Source of the DNA: an uncultured Veillonellaceae bacterium
Lineage (GTDB): Bacteria > Bacillota > Negativicutes > Veillonellales > Veillonellaceae
Direction of reading: 5' to 3'
Assembly: GCA_945867815.1 (NCBI GenBank)
Contig: CAMBIX010000006.1
Location: 1-64,000, forward strand
DNA: 64,000 nt
Shown piece after piece: positions 54,815 through 64,000 of this stretch. Made by a program: the position numbers and the translations under genes. The first letter of the stretch is position 1; every line of letters starts with the position of its first letter. A model generated the notes under the pieces. The model was not told the origin of the DNA and did no database searches. It saw nothing but the letters and a program-made list of their open reading frames with translations.

Positions 54815-56164
54815 CTACTTTTCCTGTACACGATCAACAACAACATCATAAGCAAATCCTTGTGAAACAACAACGGGTAAAATAGAACCTACTTCTACCC
54901 CCTCTGCTTCTTCTAAATACATATTACCATCTACATCTGGTGCTTGACATTCTAAACGTCCCTTCGCCAGCAACTGTCCTTCTTCTGTTTCTTCAAGTTC
55001 TTCTACTAAAGCCTCATGAATCGTACCTTCTAAATCACGGTTATTTTCTTCTGATATCTTAGCCTGTATAGCCATTAACTGATGGTACCGTTCTTCCTTT
55101 ACCTCGTCTGGCACTTGGTCTTCCATAGCGCCTGCTATAGTGCCATCTTCCTGAGAATATGTAAACACTCCCATATTATCAAAACGAACTTTTTTTACAA
55201 ATTCGCATAATTCTTGGAATTGTTCTTCTGTTTCACCTGGAAACCCTACAATTAAGGAGGTCCGTAAAGTCACATGAGAAGATTTAGCCCGTACTTTCTC
55301 TAATAAGTCTTCAATATCTGCCCGTGTATCCTTACGATTCATGCGCTTTAAAATAGTATCATTAATATGTTGTAGAGGTAAGTCAATGTAATTGCAAATC
55401 TTAGGCTGGTCCACAATAAAATCAAGTAATTCATCAGAGAAATGTCTTGGATATAAATATAACAGCCGAATCCAAGAAATACCTTCTACCTCTACTAATT
55501 TTCTTAATAAATCTAATAGCATTGGCTTCCCATCATTCAAATCGATACCGTAATCCGTCGTATCTTGAGCTATTAAATTAATTTCCTTAACCCCTTGCTG
55601 AGCCAATTCTTCTACTTCATTAAGAATAGATTCTATACTACGGCTGCGATAAGCACCACGAACCTTAGGAATAATACAAAATGTACAACCATTGTTACAG
55701 CCTTCGGAAATTTTTACATAGGCACTATAGGTTGGTGTTGTCTGTATACGAGGCATTCGTTCATCATACATATTAGTCATCGCATCCATAATACAAATAC
55801 GATTTCCCTTTTCTATACTGTCTACCGCTTCCATAATCCGATTCCAAGACCCCGTTCCTATAAGGGCATCCACTTCAGGAATTTCTTTAAAAAGTTCTTC
55901 TTGATACTGCTGACTTAAACAACCAGCTACAATAAGACCACGGCAGGCGCCGGTTTGTTTATATTGAGCAGCCTCTAAAATTGTATTAATGGATTCTTCC
56001 TTAGCTTTCTCAATAAAAGTGCAGGTGTTAATAATAATTAAATCCGCTTGTGATAAATCAACAACAATCGTATAGCCTGCTTCTTTCAATTCTCCCAACA
56101 TAACTTCTGTATCTACTAAATTTTTAGCACAACCTAGGCTAATATATCCTAATCGTTTACGCAT
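54815..56164 (-). CDS. rimO: Ribosomal protein uS12 methylthiotransferase RimO
   Basis: A radical SAM enzyme that adds a methylthio group to an Asp of S12. The start at 56164 follows AAAGGA and gives 449 aa, consistent with family length; a longer frame intrudes on the upstream gene. The N-terminal UPF0004 cluster domain has its Cys at CAKNLVDTE near residues 11-19. The radical SAM motif CNNGCTFCIIP is near 145-155, and a C-terminal TRAM domain follows about residue 375. RimO versus MiaB is decided by the SLGCAKN start and length. Confidence 0.93.
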   Translation of the reverse strand: MRKRLGYISLGCAKNLVDTEVMLGELKEAGYTIVVDLSQADLIIINTCTFIEKAKEESINTILEAAQYKQTGACRGLIVAGCLSQQYQEELFKEIPEVDALIGTGSWNRIMEAVDSIEKGNRICIMDAMTNMYDERMPRIQTTPTYSAYVKISEGCNNGCTFCIIPKVRGAYRSRSIESILNEVEELAQQGVKEINLIAQDTTDYGIDLNDGKPMLLDLLRKLVEVEGISWIRLLYLYPRHFSDELLDFIVDQPKICNYIDLPLQHINDTILKRMNRKDTRADIEDLLEKVRAKSSHVTLRTSLIVGFPGETEEQFQELCEFVKKVRFDNMGVFTYSQEDGTIAGAMEDQVPDEVKEERYHQLMAIQAKISEENNRDLEGTIHEALVEELEETEEGQLLAKGRLECQAPDVDGNMYLEEAEGVEVGSILPVVVSQGFAYDVVVDRVQEK

Positions 56165-56165
56165 G

Positions 56166-57203
56166 TTAGTCCTTTCTAAATCGTACATTTCCAATCCATG
56201 CATTTAATAATTCTTTTTTCCCTTCTTGTGTATAGCCACCATTTACAGGGAATAAAACAGGTGAACGACCCAAGGAATCAAGAATTTTAGGAAGTTCTGG
56301 ATTAGTATAAGCAAAATAATAGCCTTGCTTAGCTAAGATATTCGCCGTTTCTTTACTTCCTAACCATTTCATAAATTGAATCGCTTCTTCTTCATCAGGG
56401 GCTTCCTGTAATAAAGCCACCCCTGTTAAGTAATAAGGCGTTCCGTCTTGCGGAAAAATAATAACTAAGGGATATTTTTTCTGTACGTACTGTTCCGCAT
56501 CGGTATAGGTACCTATTCCAATATCTGTTTCTCCTAGAGCCGCTAAGCGAACCGGCGTTGATAAAAACTTAGTATACTGGACTACATGATCTCTAAGCTG
56601 GGCTAAATAACCAATGGCATGATCCGCCCCTTGTACTTCAACCATAGCATATAAGATATTAGCCGCTTCTGTAGACGCTACAAAATCTGGCATAATAATC
56701 CGCCAAGGGCCTGGTTTAGCTAAGGTCGTCCACGTCTTTATATTCTTTCCAACCTGATTATAAAATGTTTTATTTTCAGCAAAAACTATGGGATCATACC
56801 AAATACCTGTCCAATAACCATCTGCATTTTTAAAACGAGAGGCTACTTCGTCAAAACCTGGTAAAATAACTGGCTTAAAATGCCCTTCCTTTGTCCCTGC
56901 CATTAAGTTATCTTGCGTTGTCACTACAAGGTCGGCCCCCTTAATAGCTTCCTTATGAGATAACTTATTCCACATCTGACTATCAGTAATGGATACCATA
57001 CGTACCTTAATATGTGCCTTGTTCTGATAAGTTTCAGCCAAGATACTTGTCAAATCAGACGGCAAATCAGTATACACAGTAATCGTCCCGCGCATAGGGG
57101 GCAAAGCCTGCTCTCTAATTCGTTCTTGATTCACTGCCATGCCCACAAACAATATAATAAGAGCAAAAACAAATAAAATTAAAATTGCTACTACGCGGCG
57201 CAT
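56166..57203 (-). CDS. Family 1 extracellular solute-binding protein, orphan
   Basis: A 345-aa periplasmic-binding-protein-like sequence of the AfuA/FbpA-type fold. It has a single N-terminal hydrophobic helix (about 4-23) without a lipobox cysteine, so it is probably signal-anchored or cleaved. Segments ADLVVTTQDNL and YWTGIWYDPIVFAEN resemble those of ferric-iron, putrescine or thiamine binding proteins. No ABC permease or ATPase is adjacent; the gene sits between ygiQ and rimO, with its stop 1 bp before the rimO start. The ligand is unknown. Confidence 0.8.
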   Translation of the reverse strand: MRRVVAILILFVFALIILFVGMAVNQERIREQALPPMRGTITVYTDLPSDLTSILAETYQNKAHIKVRMVSITDSQMWNKLSHKEAIKGADLVVTTQDNLMAGTKEGHFKPVILPGFDEVASRFKNADGYWTGIWYDPIVFAENKTFYNQVGKNIKTWTTLAKPGPWRIIMPDFVASTEAANILYAMVEVQGADHAIGYLAQLRDHVVQYTKFLSTPVRLAALGETDIGIGTYTDAEQYVQKKYPLVIIFPQDGTPYYLTGVALLQEAPDEEEAIQFMKWLGSKETANILAKQGYYFAYTNPELPKILDSLGRSPVLFPVNGGYTQEGKKELLNAWIGNVRFRKD

Positions 57204-57244
57204 AACCAGCCTCCATTATCATAAAGCATAAAAGAGGTAACTGC

Positions 57245-59164
57245 CTATTTCTTTTTAGGCATATATACAGCTCTTATATGCGAATTTTTACCTGAACGGT
57301 TTACTTTACCCCTTGGTCTCACCGATTTGTTTCGCAAATCTTGCTTTTTACGACTTTGCCCCAAGGGTCTCGGTGGAATTAAACAATGTGGACCAAATCC
57401 AATTAAATCTTGTCGCCTTGTCTTAATTAAAGCTTCTCGAACCAAGGCATAATTATCAGGATTTTTATACTGCATCAAAGCCCTTTGCATGGCCTTATCA
57501 TGGCCTTTTCTAGGCACGTAGATGGGCTTTCCTGTTAAGGGATGAATCCCCGTATAAAAGATAGCTGTCGATAAACTACCTGGCGTCGGTATAAAATCTT
57601 GTACCTGTTCTGGTGTCATATGCATATCGCGCAAAAATTCAGCTAACTCAACAGCATTTTCTAAGGTACACCCAGGATGAGAACTCATAAAATACGGAAC
57701 TAAGTATTGTTTTTTCCCCAATTCCTTATTGGCTTGATCAAACCACTTCTTAAATTTTAAAAAGCAAGCCTTATCCGCCTTACCCATAATATCTGTTACA
57801 TTTTTAACAATATGTTCCGGTGCCACTTTCAATTGACCACTTACATGGTACTTACAAAGTTCCTTAATAAAAGCTTTATTATTATCCGCTAGCACATAAT
57901 CATAACGAAGCCCAGACCGGACGAAAACTTTTTTTACACCGGTCAAATTACGTATCTCACGCAAGAGCTTACTATAATCCTCATGACTCGTATCCAATTG
58001 AGCACAAGGAACAGGAGCCGCACAAGTACGACCTCGGCAGGCACCCAAAGTCTTTTGCTTAGCACATGCCAGGTGCCTAAAATTTGCTGTTGGTCCACCT
58101 AGGTCATGGATATAGCCCTTAAAGTTAGGCATACCTATCATCCGTTTAGCTTCTTTAATTAAAGAGGCGTGACTGCGATTCTGTATAATCCGCCCTTGAT
58201 GTGACGTAATGGCACAAAAAGAACAAGAACCAAAACAACCTCGATGACTCACCAAGCTAAATTGTACTTCCTCTAAAGCTGGCACGCCTCCTTTGGCGTC
58301 ATACATAGGATGCCACTGCCGTGTATAAGGCAAATCATACACCTGATCTATTTCCTCTTGTGATAAAGGTTTAGCTGGTGGATTCTGTACCAAATAACGT
58401 TCACCATGCTTCTGTACTATCATGCACCCATAAAAAGGATCCTGTTCATTGTATTGTATCTTAAAAGCCTCTGCAAAAGCCTTTTTATCTGACTTGACCT
58501 CTTCAAAAGACGGACACTCAACAAGGCCGCCATCTGGTAATACGGAACTCATGTAACAAATACCACGGATGACCGGTAATTTCTCTTTAAATTGGCCCTT
58601 ATCTAAGGCAGCTGCTAATTCTACAATTTGCTTTTCACCCATACCATAAATAAGCGCATCAGCTTTACTATCCGTTAAAATAGACCGACGTACCGTATCT
58701 GACCAATAATCATAATGGGCAAAACGCCGTAAACTGGCTTCAATTCCACCAATAATAACGGGCACATCATGAAAGGCTTGACGCATACAATTCGTATATA
58801 CTAGCGTAGCCCGATCTGGTCTATGTCCAATCTCTCCACCTGGTGAATAGTCATCAGTATGACGATATTTCTTAGCCGCTGTAAATTTATTAAGCATAGA
58901 ATCCAAGTTACCAGCCGTTACTAAAGAGGCCAGTCGAGGCCGACCAAGTATACGAAAGCTATCAATATCATGCCAATCAGGCTGGGCAATAATACCTACC
59001 CGATAGCCCTTATGTTCTAATAAGCGTCCAATAACAGCTGGCGCAAAGGAGGGATGATCCACATAAGCATCACCACTAATTAAGACAAAATCTAATTCTG
59101 CCCATCCGCGCTCTTTCATATCCTCTTGGCTTGTTACCAAATAGTCTTTCATTACAGTTGTCAT
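57245..59164 (-). CDS. YgiQ family radical SAM protein
   Basis: A 639-aa protein of the uncharacterised YgiQ family. An N-terminal B12-binding-like/Rossmann region (to about 200) is followed by a radical SAM core with CFGSCSFCAITSHQG near residues 310-324, and a basic C-terminal tail. A further Cys-rich stretch, CAKQKTLGACRGRTCAAPVPC near 365-385, probably belongs to the family. The reaction and substrate are not known. It lies 6 bp downstream of the rodZ-like gene and 40 bp upstream of the solute-binding protein. Confidence 0.9.
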   Translation of the reverse strand: MTTVMKDYLVTSQEDMKERGWAELDFVLISGDAYVDHPSFAPAVIGRLLEHKGYRVGIIAQPDWHDIDSFRILGRPRLASLVTAGNLDSMLNKFTAAKKYRHTDDYSPGGEIGHRPDRATLVYTNCMRQAFHDVPVIIGGIEASLRRFAHYDYWSDTVRRSILTDSKADALIYGMGEKQIVELAAALDKGQFKEKLPVIRGICYMSSVLPDGGLVECPSFEEVKSDKKAFAEAFKIQYNEQDPFYGCMIVQKHGERYLVQNPPAKPLSQEEIDQVYDLPYTRQWHPMYDAKGGVPALEEVQFSLVSHRGCFGSCSFCAITSHQGRIIQNRSHASLIKEAKRMIGMPNFKGYIHDLGGPTANFRHLACAKQKTLGACRGRTCAAPVPCAQLDTSHEDYSKLLREIRNLTGVKKVFVRSGLRYDYVLADNNKAFIKELCKYHVSGQLKVAPEHIVKNVTDIMGKADKACFLKFKKWFDQANKELGKKQYLVPYFMSSHPGCTLENAVELAEFLRDMHMTPEQVQDFIPTPGSLSTAIFYTGIHPLTGKPIYVPRKGHDKAMQRALMQYKNPDNYALVREALIKTRRQDLIGFGPHCLIPPRPLGQSRKKQDLRNKSVRPRGKVNRSGKNSHIRAVYMPKKK

Positions 59165-59170
59165 CTTTCT

Positions 59171-59620
59171 CTATACTAAAAATAACCAGCAGAAGAATAA
59201 AACAATAATAATCAGCAAAATACCTAAAAAGACACGTTCTTGATTAGCTGTTTGACGGCGTCGTTCCCGCCGTCCTCGTCTCGTTAATTCTTCTTTCTTT
59301 TCCTGCACCTTTTTGTGCTGTTCCAAGGCTTCTTTTGTCTCTCTCGGTGACTTACCAATATAACGTTTAATCGATATAGACGCATGATCACCAACTACAT
59401 TCTCATAATTAGCCACCAAGCGATTCGCATCTAAGCCTAAATATTGAGCATAATTACGAATAAATCCCTTACAGAACAAAGAAGCCTTAATTTCCTTATA
59501 TTGGTCAGATTCTAATGCTGATAAATAGTTAATGCGAATATGCAAAGCATTCGCTGCATCCTGCAGAGTAATTCCCCGACGCTGTCGTTCTCGCCGTAAT
59601 TCTTCTCCTACTGTTGCCAC
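59171..59620 (-). CDS. RodZ-like helix-turn-helix membrane protein, short form
   Basis: A 149-aa protein with an N-terminal HTH_25 domain (LRRERQRRGITLQDAANALHIRINYLSALE, within residues 8-40), a basic stretch, and one transmembrane helix at about 130-148. The N-terminal part matches RodZ, the MreB-linked cell-shape factor, but the periplasmic DUF4115 domain is absent, so the protein ends right after the membrane. The start is GTG behind GGAGAAG. It follows ftsK by 18 bp, which supports a cell-division/shape context. Confidence 0.82.
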   Translation of the reverse strand: MATVGEELRRERQRRGITLQDAANALHIRINYLSALESDQYKEIKASLFCKGFIRNYAQYLGLDANRLVANYENVVGDHASISIKRYIGKSPRETKEALEQHKKVQEKKEELTRRGRRERRRQTANQERVFLGILLIIIVLFFCWLFLV

Positions 59621-59638
59621 AATCTTCTCCTACCCTAT

Positions 59639-62518
59639 CTACTCATTTGTCTTTTTATTAAACAAAGCCTGTGCTTCTTCTTTTGACATTAAAATATCTC
59701 GTGCCTTACTTCCTTGATTAGGGCCTACAATACCTAATTCTTCCATAGTATCCACTAACCGAGCAGCCCTCGTATACCCAATACGGAACCGTCGCTGCAA
59801 CATAGATACAGAAGCCTGCCCCGAACTCATAACCAAATCAACGGCCCGTTCTAAATATTCGTCCTGTTCCGCTAAGGAATGATGAGCTTCTTCTGCTTCT
59901 GTCTCCTCTTCTTCCGCAATAACCGATGTATCATACGTAGCTTGTCCCTGTTTTTTTATAAAAGCAACCAAAGACTCTACTTCTTCATCAGAAATAAAGG
60001 CACCTTGAATACGTAATGGCTTACTAGCACCAATTGGATTAAAGAGCATATCCCCTTTTCCTAATAATTTTTCGGCTCCTGCCATATCAAGAATAGTACG
60101 GGAATCTACCTGCGTCGCCACAGCAAAAGAAATACGACTTGGAATATTGGCCTTAATCGTCCCTGTAATAACATTAACAGACGGTCTCTGCGTAGCAAGT
60201 ACCATATGAATCCCCGCTGCTCGAGCCTTAGCAGCTAATCGATTAATCGATTCTTCCACATCAGGTGCCACTAACATTAAATCTGCCAATTCGTCAATAA
60301 TAATCAAAATTAAAGGCATAGTCGTCTTAGGATACATCTCATTATATTTTTTTATATCACGAAGCCCAACTGTTGATAAGGTTCGATAACGGGAATCCAT
60401 TTCTCGTACAGCCCAGCGCAACACTGTCGCTGCCTTTTTCATATCAGTAACAACCGGCACCATTAAATGAGGGATACCATTATAAACCGACAATTCCACC
60501 ATCTTAGGATCGACTAAAATCAGTTTCACTTCTTCTGGCTTACGACTAAATAAGATGCTAGCAATCAAAGTATTTACGCAAACTGATTTTCCTGAGCCCG
60601 TCGAACCAGCAACTAATAAATGAGGCATCTTAGCAAGGTCCGTAATGACAGCCTTACCTGCAATATCCTTACCAAGACCAACGGGAATGCCTCCCTTAGC
60701 ATACCTAAATTCATCGCTGTCAAGTACATCTCGTAAGTGCACAGCTGTAACAACCTTATTAGGCACTTCTATGCCAATGGCTGCTTTACCAGGAATAGGT
60801 GCCTCCATACGAATGTCCGTAGCTGCCAAGTTCAATTTTAAGTCATCTGTTAAATTTAAGATGCGGCTTACCTTAGTACCCGGCGCTGGTTCCAATTCAT
60901 ACCTTGTAACTGTTGGACCTTGTGTTGCATTAACAACCTTAGCTGTAATGCCAAAACTCTTTAACGTTGATTCTAAGGTGACTGCATTTTGCGCAATTTC
61001 CGATTGTGAAACGGTACCCTCTTCTCCCTTAGACAACATGGCTAACGGTGGATAGTGATACATAAGCTCAGCCCGTCTCGGCTGTCTCCCTTCCGTTGAC
61101 ACAGACACTTCCGCCATATCCGCCATCGTATCTTCTACGGCTTTTGGTACTAACGGTTCACTTATAGGTAACACACCTTCATTAGCGGTCTGCTCTATAC
61201 CTGTAGTCCTAGATGGTGCCGGCCTTATACTTTCTTTTGCTAGGCTATCTGCCTCTCCCACTATGCCTTGTGCTAGCTCTTCTTTATATACCAGTTCTAA
61301 TTCAGAAGACGCATAACTAGTCATTCCATCATCCATAGGTGGATACTGAGTAGACGATACTTCATCGCTAATATACGATTCTCTTCGATACTTACTTGCT
61401 ATATGTGGATTGGTTAGTCCCCTGTCTGATGACCAAACCTCTGCGTGATCATCTTCTACTGAATTATTCGCTACTAAACTATCTTCCTTCATCCAATCTA
61501 CTGGCTCGTTATCATGCCACCTATCTTCTCCAGCTTCTTCCACCCTATCCATGAAAGACGTACTTTCATTACTACCATCTCTACGGCTATCTTCTACTGG
61601 GGTTACCGTCTCTTCTACAGCTGACATAGATTCTATCTCATGAGTTCCTGCATCCTTATAAGCAGATGATCTTAACGACTCATCATTGTTTTCTACTAAT
61701 TGACTCTTACTTTCATTAGTTAAACCTTCTCCTTTGTATACCTTATCCTGCTCTTGATTATAAGCCCGTCGTTCTTGTCGTTCCTGTCGCTTCTGCTCCT
61801 GCCAATCTTCAATCCGTTCTTTTACATCATGTACATGTTCTTCAGCCGCTTCACGAACTCGCTCTATACCAGCAGCTGTATGTTTACCCGCTTTATGAAG
61901 GCCTGTCCGTACGGATAATCTAAATATGCAAAAAAAAGCCGCCACAATAAGTCCCGTATCAAGAATAATAGCCCCAGCATTACCAAAAGTTCGCATCATA
62001 TAGGCACATAAGCCACCAATTAAACCGCCATAATCAGCTAAGCGTGTCGTAGCAAATTCTTGATTCTCTGGCACACTCCATAAAGTAATATAGGTAATTA
62101 ATAAAATATAGAAAAAAGCGAACAAATACATGCGTCGTGTAATCACTAATTTTGTATCTGTCCAGCACATATAAAAGCCACCGGCAAATAAGGTTAAAAT
62201 AGGTATAAAGGCGGTAATACCAAAGCCATATTGAAACAAGCCAGTCCACAAACGACCTAAAGAACCTGCGGAATAGCCAAAGTCACCAACAAGTGCCATA
62301 ACAGCTAATACACAAATAATAAGACCTTTTATTTCGCGTGGTATGGTAAAACTTGTTTGCTTCTTCTTAGTCTTTCGCGTCCGCTTTATTGCTGTACCTC
62401 GTACAGACCGTTTAGCACTCGCCTTACTTGCTTCCGTTTTCTTTACAGATCGTCCAGCCTTTGCTTGTCCTCTTGTTGTCCGCTTTCTATCCGTACTTGT
62501 TCTCTTACTTTCTGACAT
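59639..62518 (-). CDS. ftsK: DNA translocase FtsK/SpoIIIE
   Basis: Septal DNA pump that clears chromosomes at division. The 959-aa protein has a very basic N-terminus (residues 1-60, Lys/Arg/Ser/Thr), four membrane helices (about 65-205), and a long acidic linker (about 220-470). A RecA-like motor follows with Walker A AGSTGSGKSVCVN near 640 and LILIIIDELADLM. The C-terminal winged-helix gamma domain (QASVSMLQRRFRIGYTRAARLVD) reads orienting DNA sequences. An extended -10 (TGCTATAAT, 62563-62571) lies about 45 bp upstream. Confidence 0.96.
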   Translation of the reverse strand: MSESKRTSTDRKRTTRGQAKAGRSVKKTEASKASAKRSVRGTAIKRTRKTKKKQTSFTIPREIKGLIICVLAVMALVGDFGYSAGSLGRLWTGLFQYGFGITAFIPILTLFAGGFYMCWTDTKLVITRRMYLFAFFYILLITYITLWSVPENQEFATTRLADYGGLIGGLCAYMMRTFGNAGAIILDTGLIVAAFFCIFRLSVRTGLHKAGKHTAAGIERVREAAEEHVHDVKERIEDWQEQKRQERQERRAYNQEQDKVYKGEGLTNESKSQLVENNDESLRSSAYKDAGTHEIESMSAVEETVTPVEDSRRDGSNESTSFMDRVEEAGEDRWHDNEPVDWMKEDSLVANNSVEDDHAEVWSSDRGLTNPHIASKYRRESYISDEVSSTQYPPMDDGMTSYASSELELVYKEELAQGIVGEADSLAKESIRPAPSRTTGIEQTANEGVLPISEPLVPKAVEDTMADMAEVSVSTEGRQPRRAELMYHYPPLAMLSKGEEGTVSQSEIAQNAVTLESTLKSFGITAKVVNATQGPTVTRYELEPAPGTKVSRILNLTDDLKLNLAATDIRMEAPIPGKAAIGIEVPNKVVTAVHLRDVLDSDEFRYAKGGIPVGLGKDIAGKAVITDLAKMPHLLVAGSTGSGKSVCVNTLIASILFSRKPEEVKLILVDPKMVELSVYNGIPHLMVPVVTDMKKAATVLRWAVREMDSRYRTLSTVGLRDIKKYNEMYPKTTMPLILIIIDELADLMLVAPDVEESINRLAAKARAAGIHMVLATQRPSVNVITGTIKANIPSRISFAVATQVDSRTILDMAGAEKLLGKGDMLFNPIGASKPLRIQGAFISDEEVESLVAFIKKQGQATYDTSVIAEEEETEAEEAHHSLAEQDEYLERAVDLVMSSGQASVSMLQRRFRIGYTRAARLVDTMEELGIVGPNQGSKARDILMSKEEAQALFNKKTNE

Positions 62519-62562
62519 CGTTACTCAATCTACCATCCCTCAAACTCGATTTATATAAAAAT

Positions 62563-62571
62563 ATTATAGCA
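62563..62571 (-). promoter_or_regulatory. Extended -10 promoter upstream of ftsK
   Basis: TGCTATAAT on the minus strand, 45 bp before the ftsK ATG; no strong -35 is seen. It would drive ftsK and the genes behind it. Confidence 0.5.
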
Positions 62572-62629
62572 TAGAATACGTAAAAATATAATAGTAATAT
62601 CGAACAAATGCCTGTTTTATTTTTTACTA

Positions 62630-63946
62630 TTAGAATTTACTATTAAAACCTTCAATCCTATTCTGCCAAGCTGATAACAATTCCTTTTCTTTTCCTCTTT
62701 TAAGACCAGTGTAATACGTATGTCCGATTAATTCATCTGGCAAATACTGCTGCTTTACATATCCTATTGGATACGCTTGTGGATATAAATAACCACTTCC
62801 ATGGCCCAAGGCCTTAGCCCCCTTATAATGAGCATCTTTCAAATGATTAGGCACCTGTCCCTGTACACCATGTCGTACTTCTTCAAGAGCACTATCAATA
62901 GCCACATAGGAACTGTTGCTCTTAGGCGCTAACGCCACATATAAGGCAGCCTCCGACAAAATAATTCGTGCTTCAGGAAAACCTACCATATGAGCAGCCT
63001 GTGCCGCACTGGTAGCTAACATTAAAGCCTGTGGATCTGCTAATCCTACATCTTCAGCTGCACAAATCATAATTCGACGGGCAATAAAAACAGGATCCTC
63101 CCCCGCCTCAATCATACGAGCCAAATAATAAGAAACGGCTTGTGGATCCGAGCCACGCATACTTTTAATAAAAGCAGAAATCGTATCATAATGATTATCG
63201 CCTTTCTTATCGTAAGAATAAATACGCTGACCCAAAACTTTCTCTATAAGAGCCGTATCTAATCTACCGCCCACTGTCACCAAAGCTGCCGCCTGTTCCA
63301 GTATATTTAAGGCCATACGGGCATCCCCGTTAACAAAACGGCCTATATCTTCTAATACCTCATCAGACGCCTCTATTTTTTTAGCACCTAAGCCTTTATC
63401 TGTATCAATAAGAGCTCGTCGCAAAATACGACCAATCGCTTCCGGAGACAAAGTCTCTAGTGTAATCAATCGGAGTCTTGACAATAATGGCCGATTTACT
63501 TCAAAAAAAGGATTTTCCGTCGTCGCCCCAATTAAAATAATGCTTCCATCCTCAACTGACGGTAATAGCACATCCTGTTGCCCCTTATTAAAACGATGAA
63601 TTTCATCTAAAAATAAAATCGTCCGTTGCTGGAAAGACAAAATATACTTTCTCGCCTCTTCAATGCATTTACGGAGCTCCGTCGTCCCCGTATTCGTAGC
63701 ATTTAAATTAATGAAACGGCTGTGTGTAATCTCAGCGATAACACGAGCCAAAGTCGTCTTCCCTGTCCCTGATGGCCCATAAAATAGCAAAGAAGGAATT
63801 GCATCCTCCTCAATCATACGCCGCAAAAAACTATTTGGTCCAACAACCTCCTCCTGCCCTTGAAAATCCTCTAGCCGAGTAGGCCGCATACGAACAGCCA
63901 AAGGCTCAAACCGCTTCGTCTCTACTTCATCAAATAAACTGTCCAT
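62630..63946 (-). CDS. rarA: Replication-associated recombination protein A (RarA/MgsA AAA ATPase)
   Basis: A clamp-loader-like ATPase acting at stalled forks. The ATG at 63946 gives 438 aa. Motifs are RMRPTRLEDFQGQEEVVGP at the start, Walker A FYGPSGTGKTTLA near residues 55-67, Walker B LFLDEIHRFNKGQQD, sensor 1 IGATTENPFFEVN and SRLRLI arginine finger region. A C-terminal tetramerisation domain carries YVAIDSALEEVRHG and VPNHLKD. It is the first complete gene at the right edge. Confidence 0.95.
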   Translation of the reverse strand: MDSLFDEVETKRFEPLAVRMRPTRLEDFQGQEEVVGPNSFLRRMIEEDAIPSLLFYGPSGTGKTTLARVIAEITHSRFINLNATNTGTTELRKCIEEARKYILSFQQRTILFLDEIHRFNKGQQDVLLPSVEDGSIILIGATTENPFFEVNRPLLSRLRLITLETLSPEAIGRILRRALIDTDKGLGAKKIEASDEVLEDIGRFVNGDARMALNILEQAAALVTVGGRLDTALIEKVLGQRIYSYDKKGDNHYDTISAFIKSMRGSDPQAVSYYLARMIEAGEDPVFIARRIMICAAEDVGLADPQALMLATSAAQAAHMVGFPEARIILSEAALYVALAPKSNSSYVAIDSALEEVRHGVQGQVPNHLKDAHYKGAKALGHGSGYLYPQAYPIGYVKQQYLPDELIGHTYYTGLKRGKEKELLSAWQNRIEGFNSKF

Positions 63947-64000
63947 ACACACCTACCCACTTTCTATATAAAAACGATTCTTTTTCTATTTAATTATAAT

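Noticed and set aside
1-64000. CRISPR arrays, insertion sequences, prophage or integrons
   Set aside because: No regularly spaced repeats, transposase or integrase motifs, or terminal inverted repeats were seen; gene order is conserved housekeeping throughout.

Overview
The window looks like chromosome from a low-GC Firmicute, most probably a Negativicute (Veillonella-like diderm); this is inference from gene content, with no taxonomic marker seen. Firmicute signs are a T-box in front of thrS, pyrR, tmcAL, rny, a PerR/Fur protein, and the alaS-ireB-ruvX-DUF1292-mltG-trmR-trhP and dnaG-rpoD-trmK-nif3 blocks. A Tat-dependent membrane-bound [NiFe] hydrogenase and heavy use of 2[4Fe-4S] proteins fit an anaerobe. 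No insertion sequences, prophage, CRISPR array or rRNA genes were seen. Almost everything is on the minus strand; only tmcAL, a polysaccharide deacetylase and a tiny toxin-like gene lie on the plus strand.

Layout. 0.4-2.2 kb: nadD, nadE and a His-Gln-Lys tRNA operon. 2.2-5.3 kb: speE, an orphan C39-like peptidase, cyclophilin, tcdA, glyoxalase. 5.3-10.1 kb: sbcC-sbcD and a Fur-family regulator. 10.2-17.3 kb: cshA-type helicase, then recQ-thyA-folA-tex as a tightly packed run. 17.5-20.7 kb: tmcAL, converging on lspA-rluD-pyrR with a shared terminator inside the stop codons. 20.9-26.6 kb: ferredoxin, pgi, a polysaccharide deacetylase, tandem hairpin elements, T-box thrS. 26.77-27.01 kb: a compact locus organised like the par/Fst type I toxin-antitoxin systems. 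27.0-34.4 kb: DUF4911, trhP, trmR, mltG, DUF1292, ruvX, ireB, alaS. 34.4-39.5 kb: a metal ABC transporter pair, an NlpC/P60 hydrolase, a GT2 glycosyltransferase and a ClC channel. 39.5-44.2 kb: hydrogenase operon (small, large, cytochrome b, protease, HupH_C-like). 44.5-50.2 kb: rnpB, nif3, trmK, tRNA-CAT, rpoD, dnaG. 50.4-64 kb: rny, recX, recA, cinA, rimO, an orphan solute-binding protein, YgiQ radical SAM, short RodZ-like protein, ftsK, rarA.

The most interesting item is the 240-bp type I toxin-antitoxin candidate between thrS and the DUF4911 gene. It has a short hydrophobic peptide gene with a strong Shine-Dalgarno, a bidirectional terminator, an opposing promoter that would make an RNA of about 75 nt, and a perfect 13-nt direct repeat. 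One copy of that repeat lies at the toxin start and the other inside the antisense RNA. Other non-coding signals worth checking are a terminator abutting the rny Shine-Dalgarno, twin structured hairpins at 24.1-24.25 kb, a 24-bp perfect palindrome upstream of recQ/tmcAL, an inverted repeat over the hydrogenase promoter, and alternative pairings in the helicase leader.
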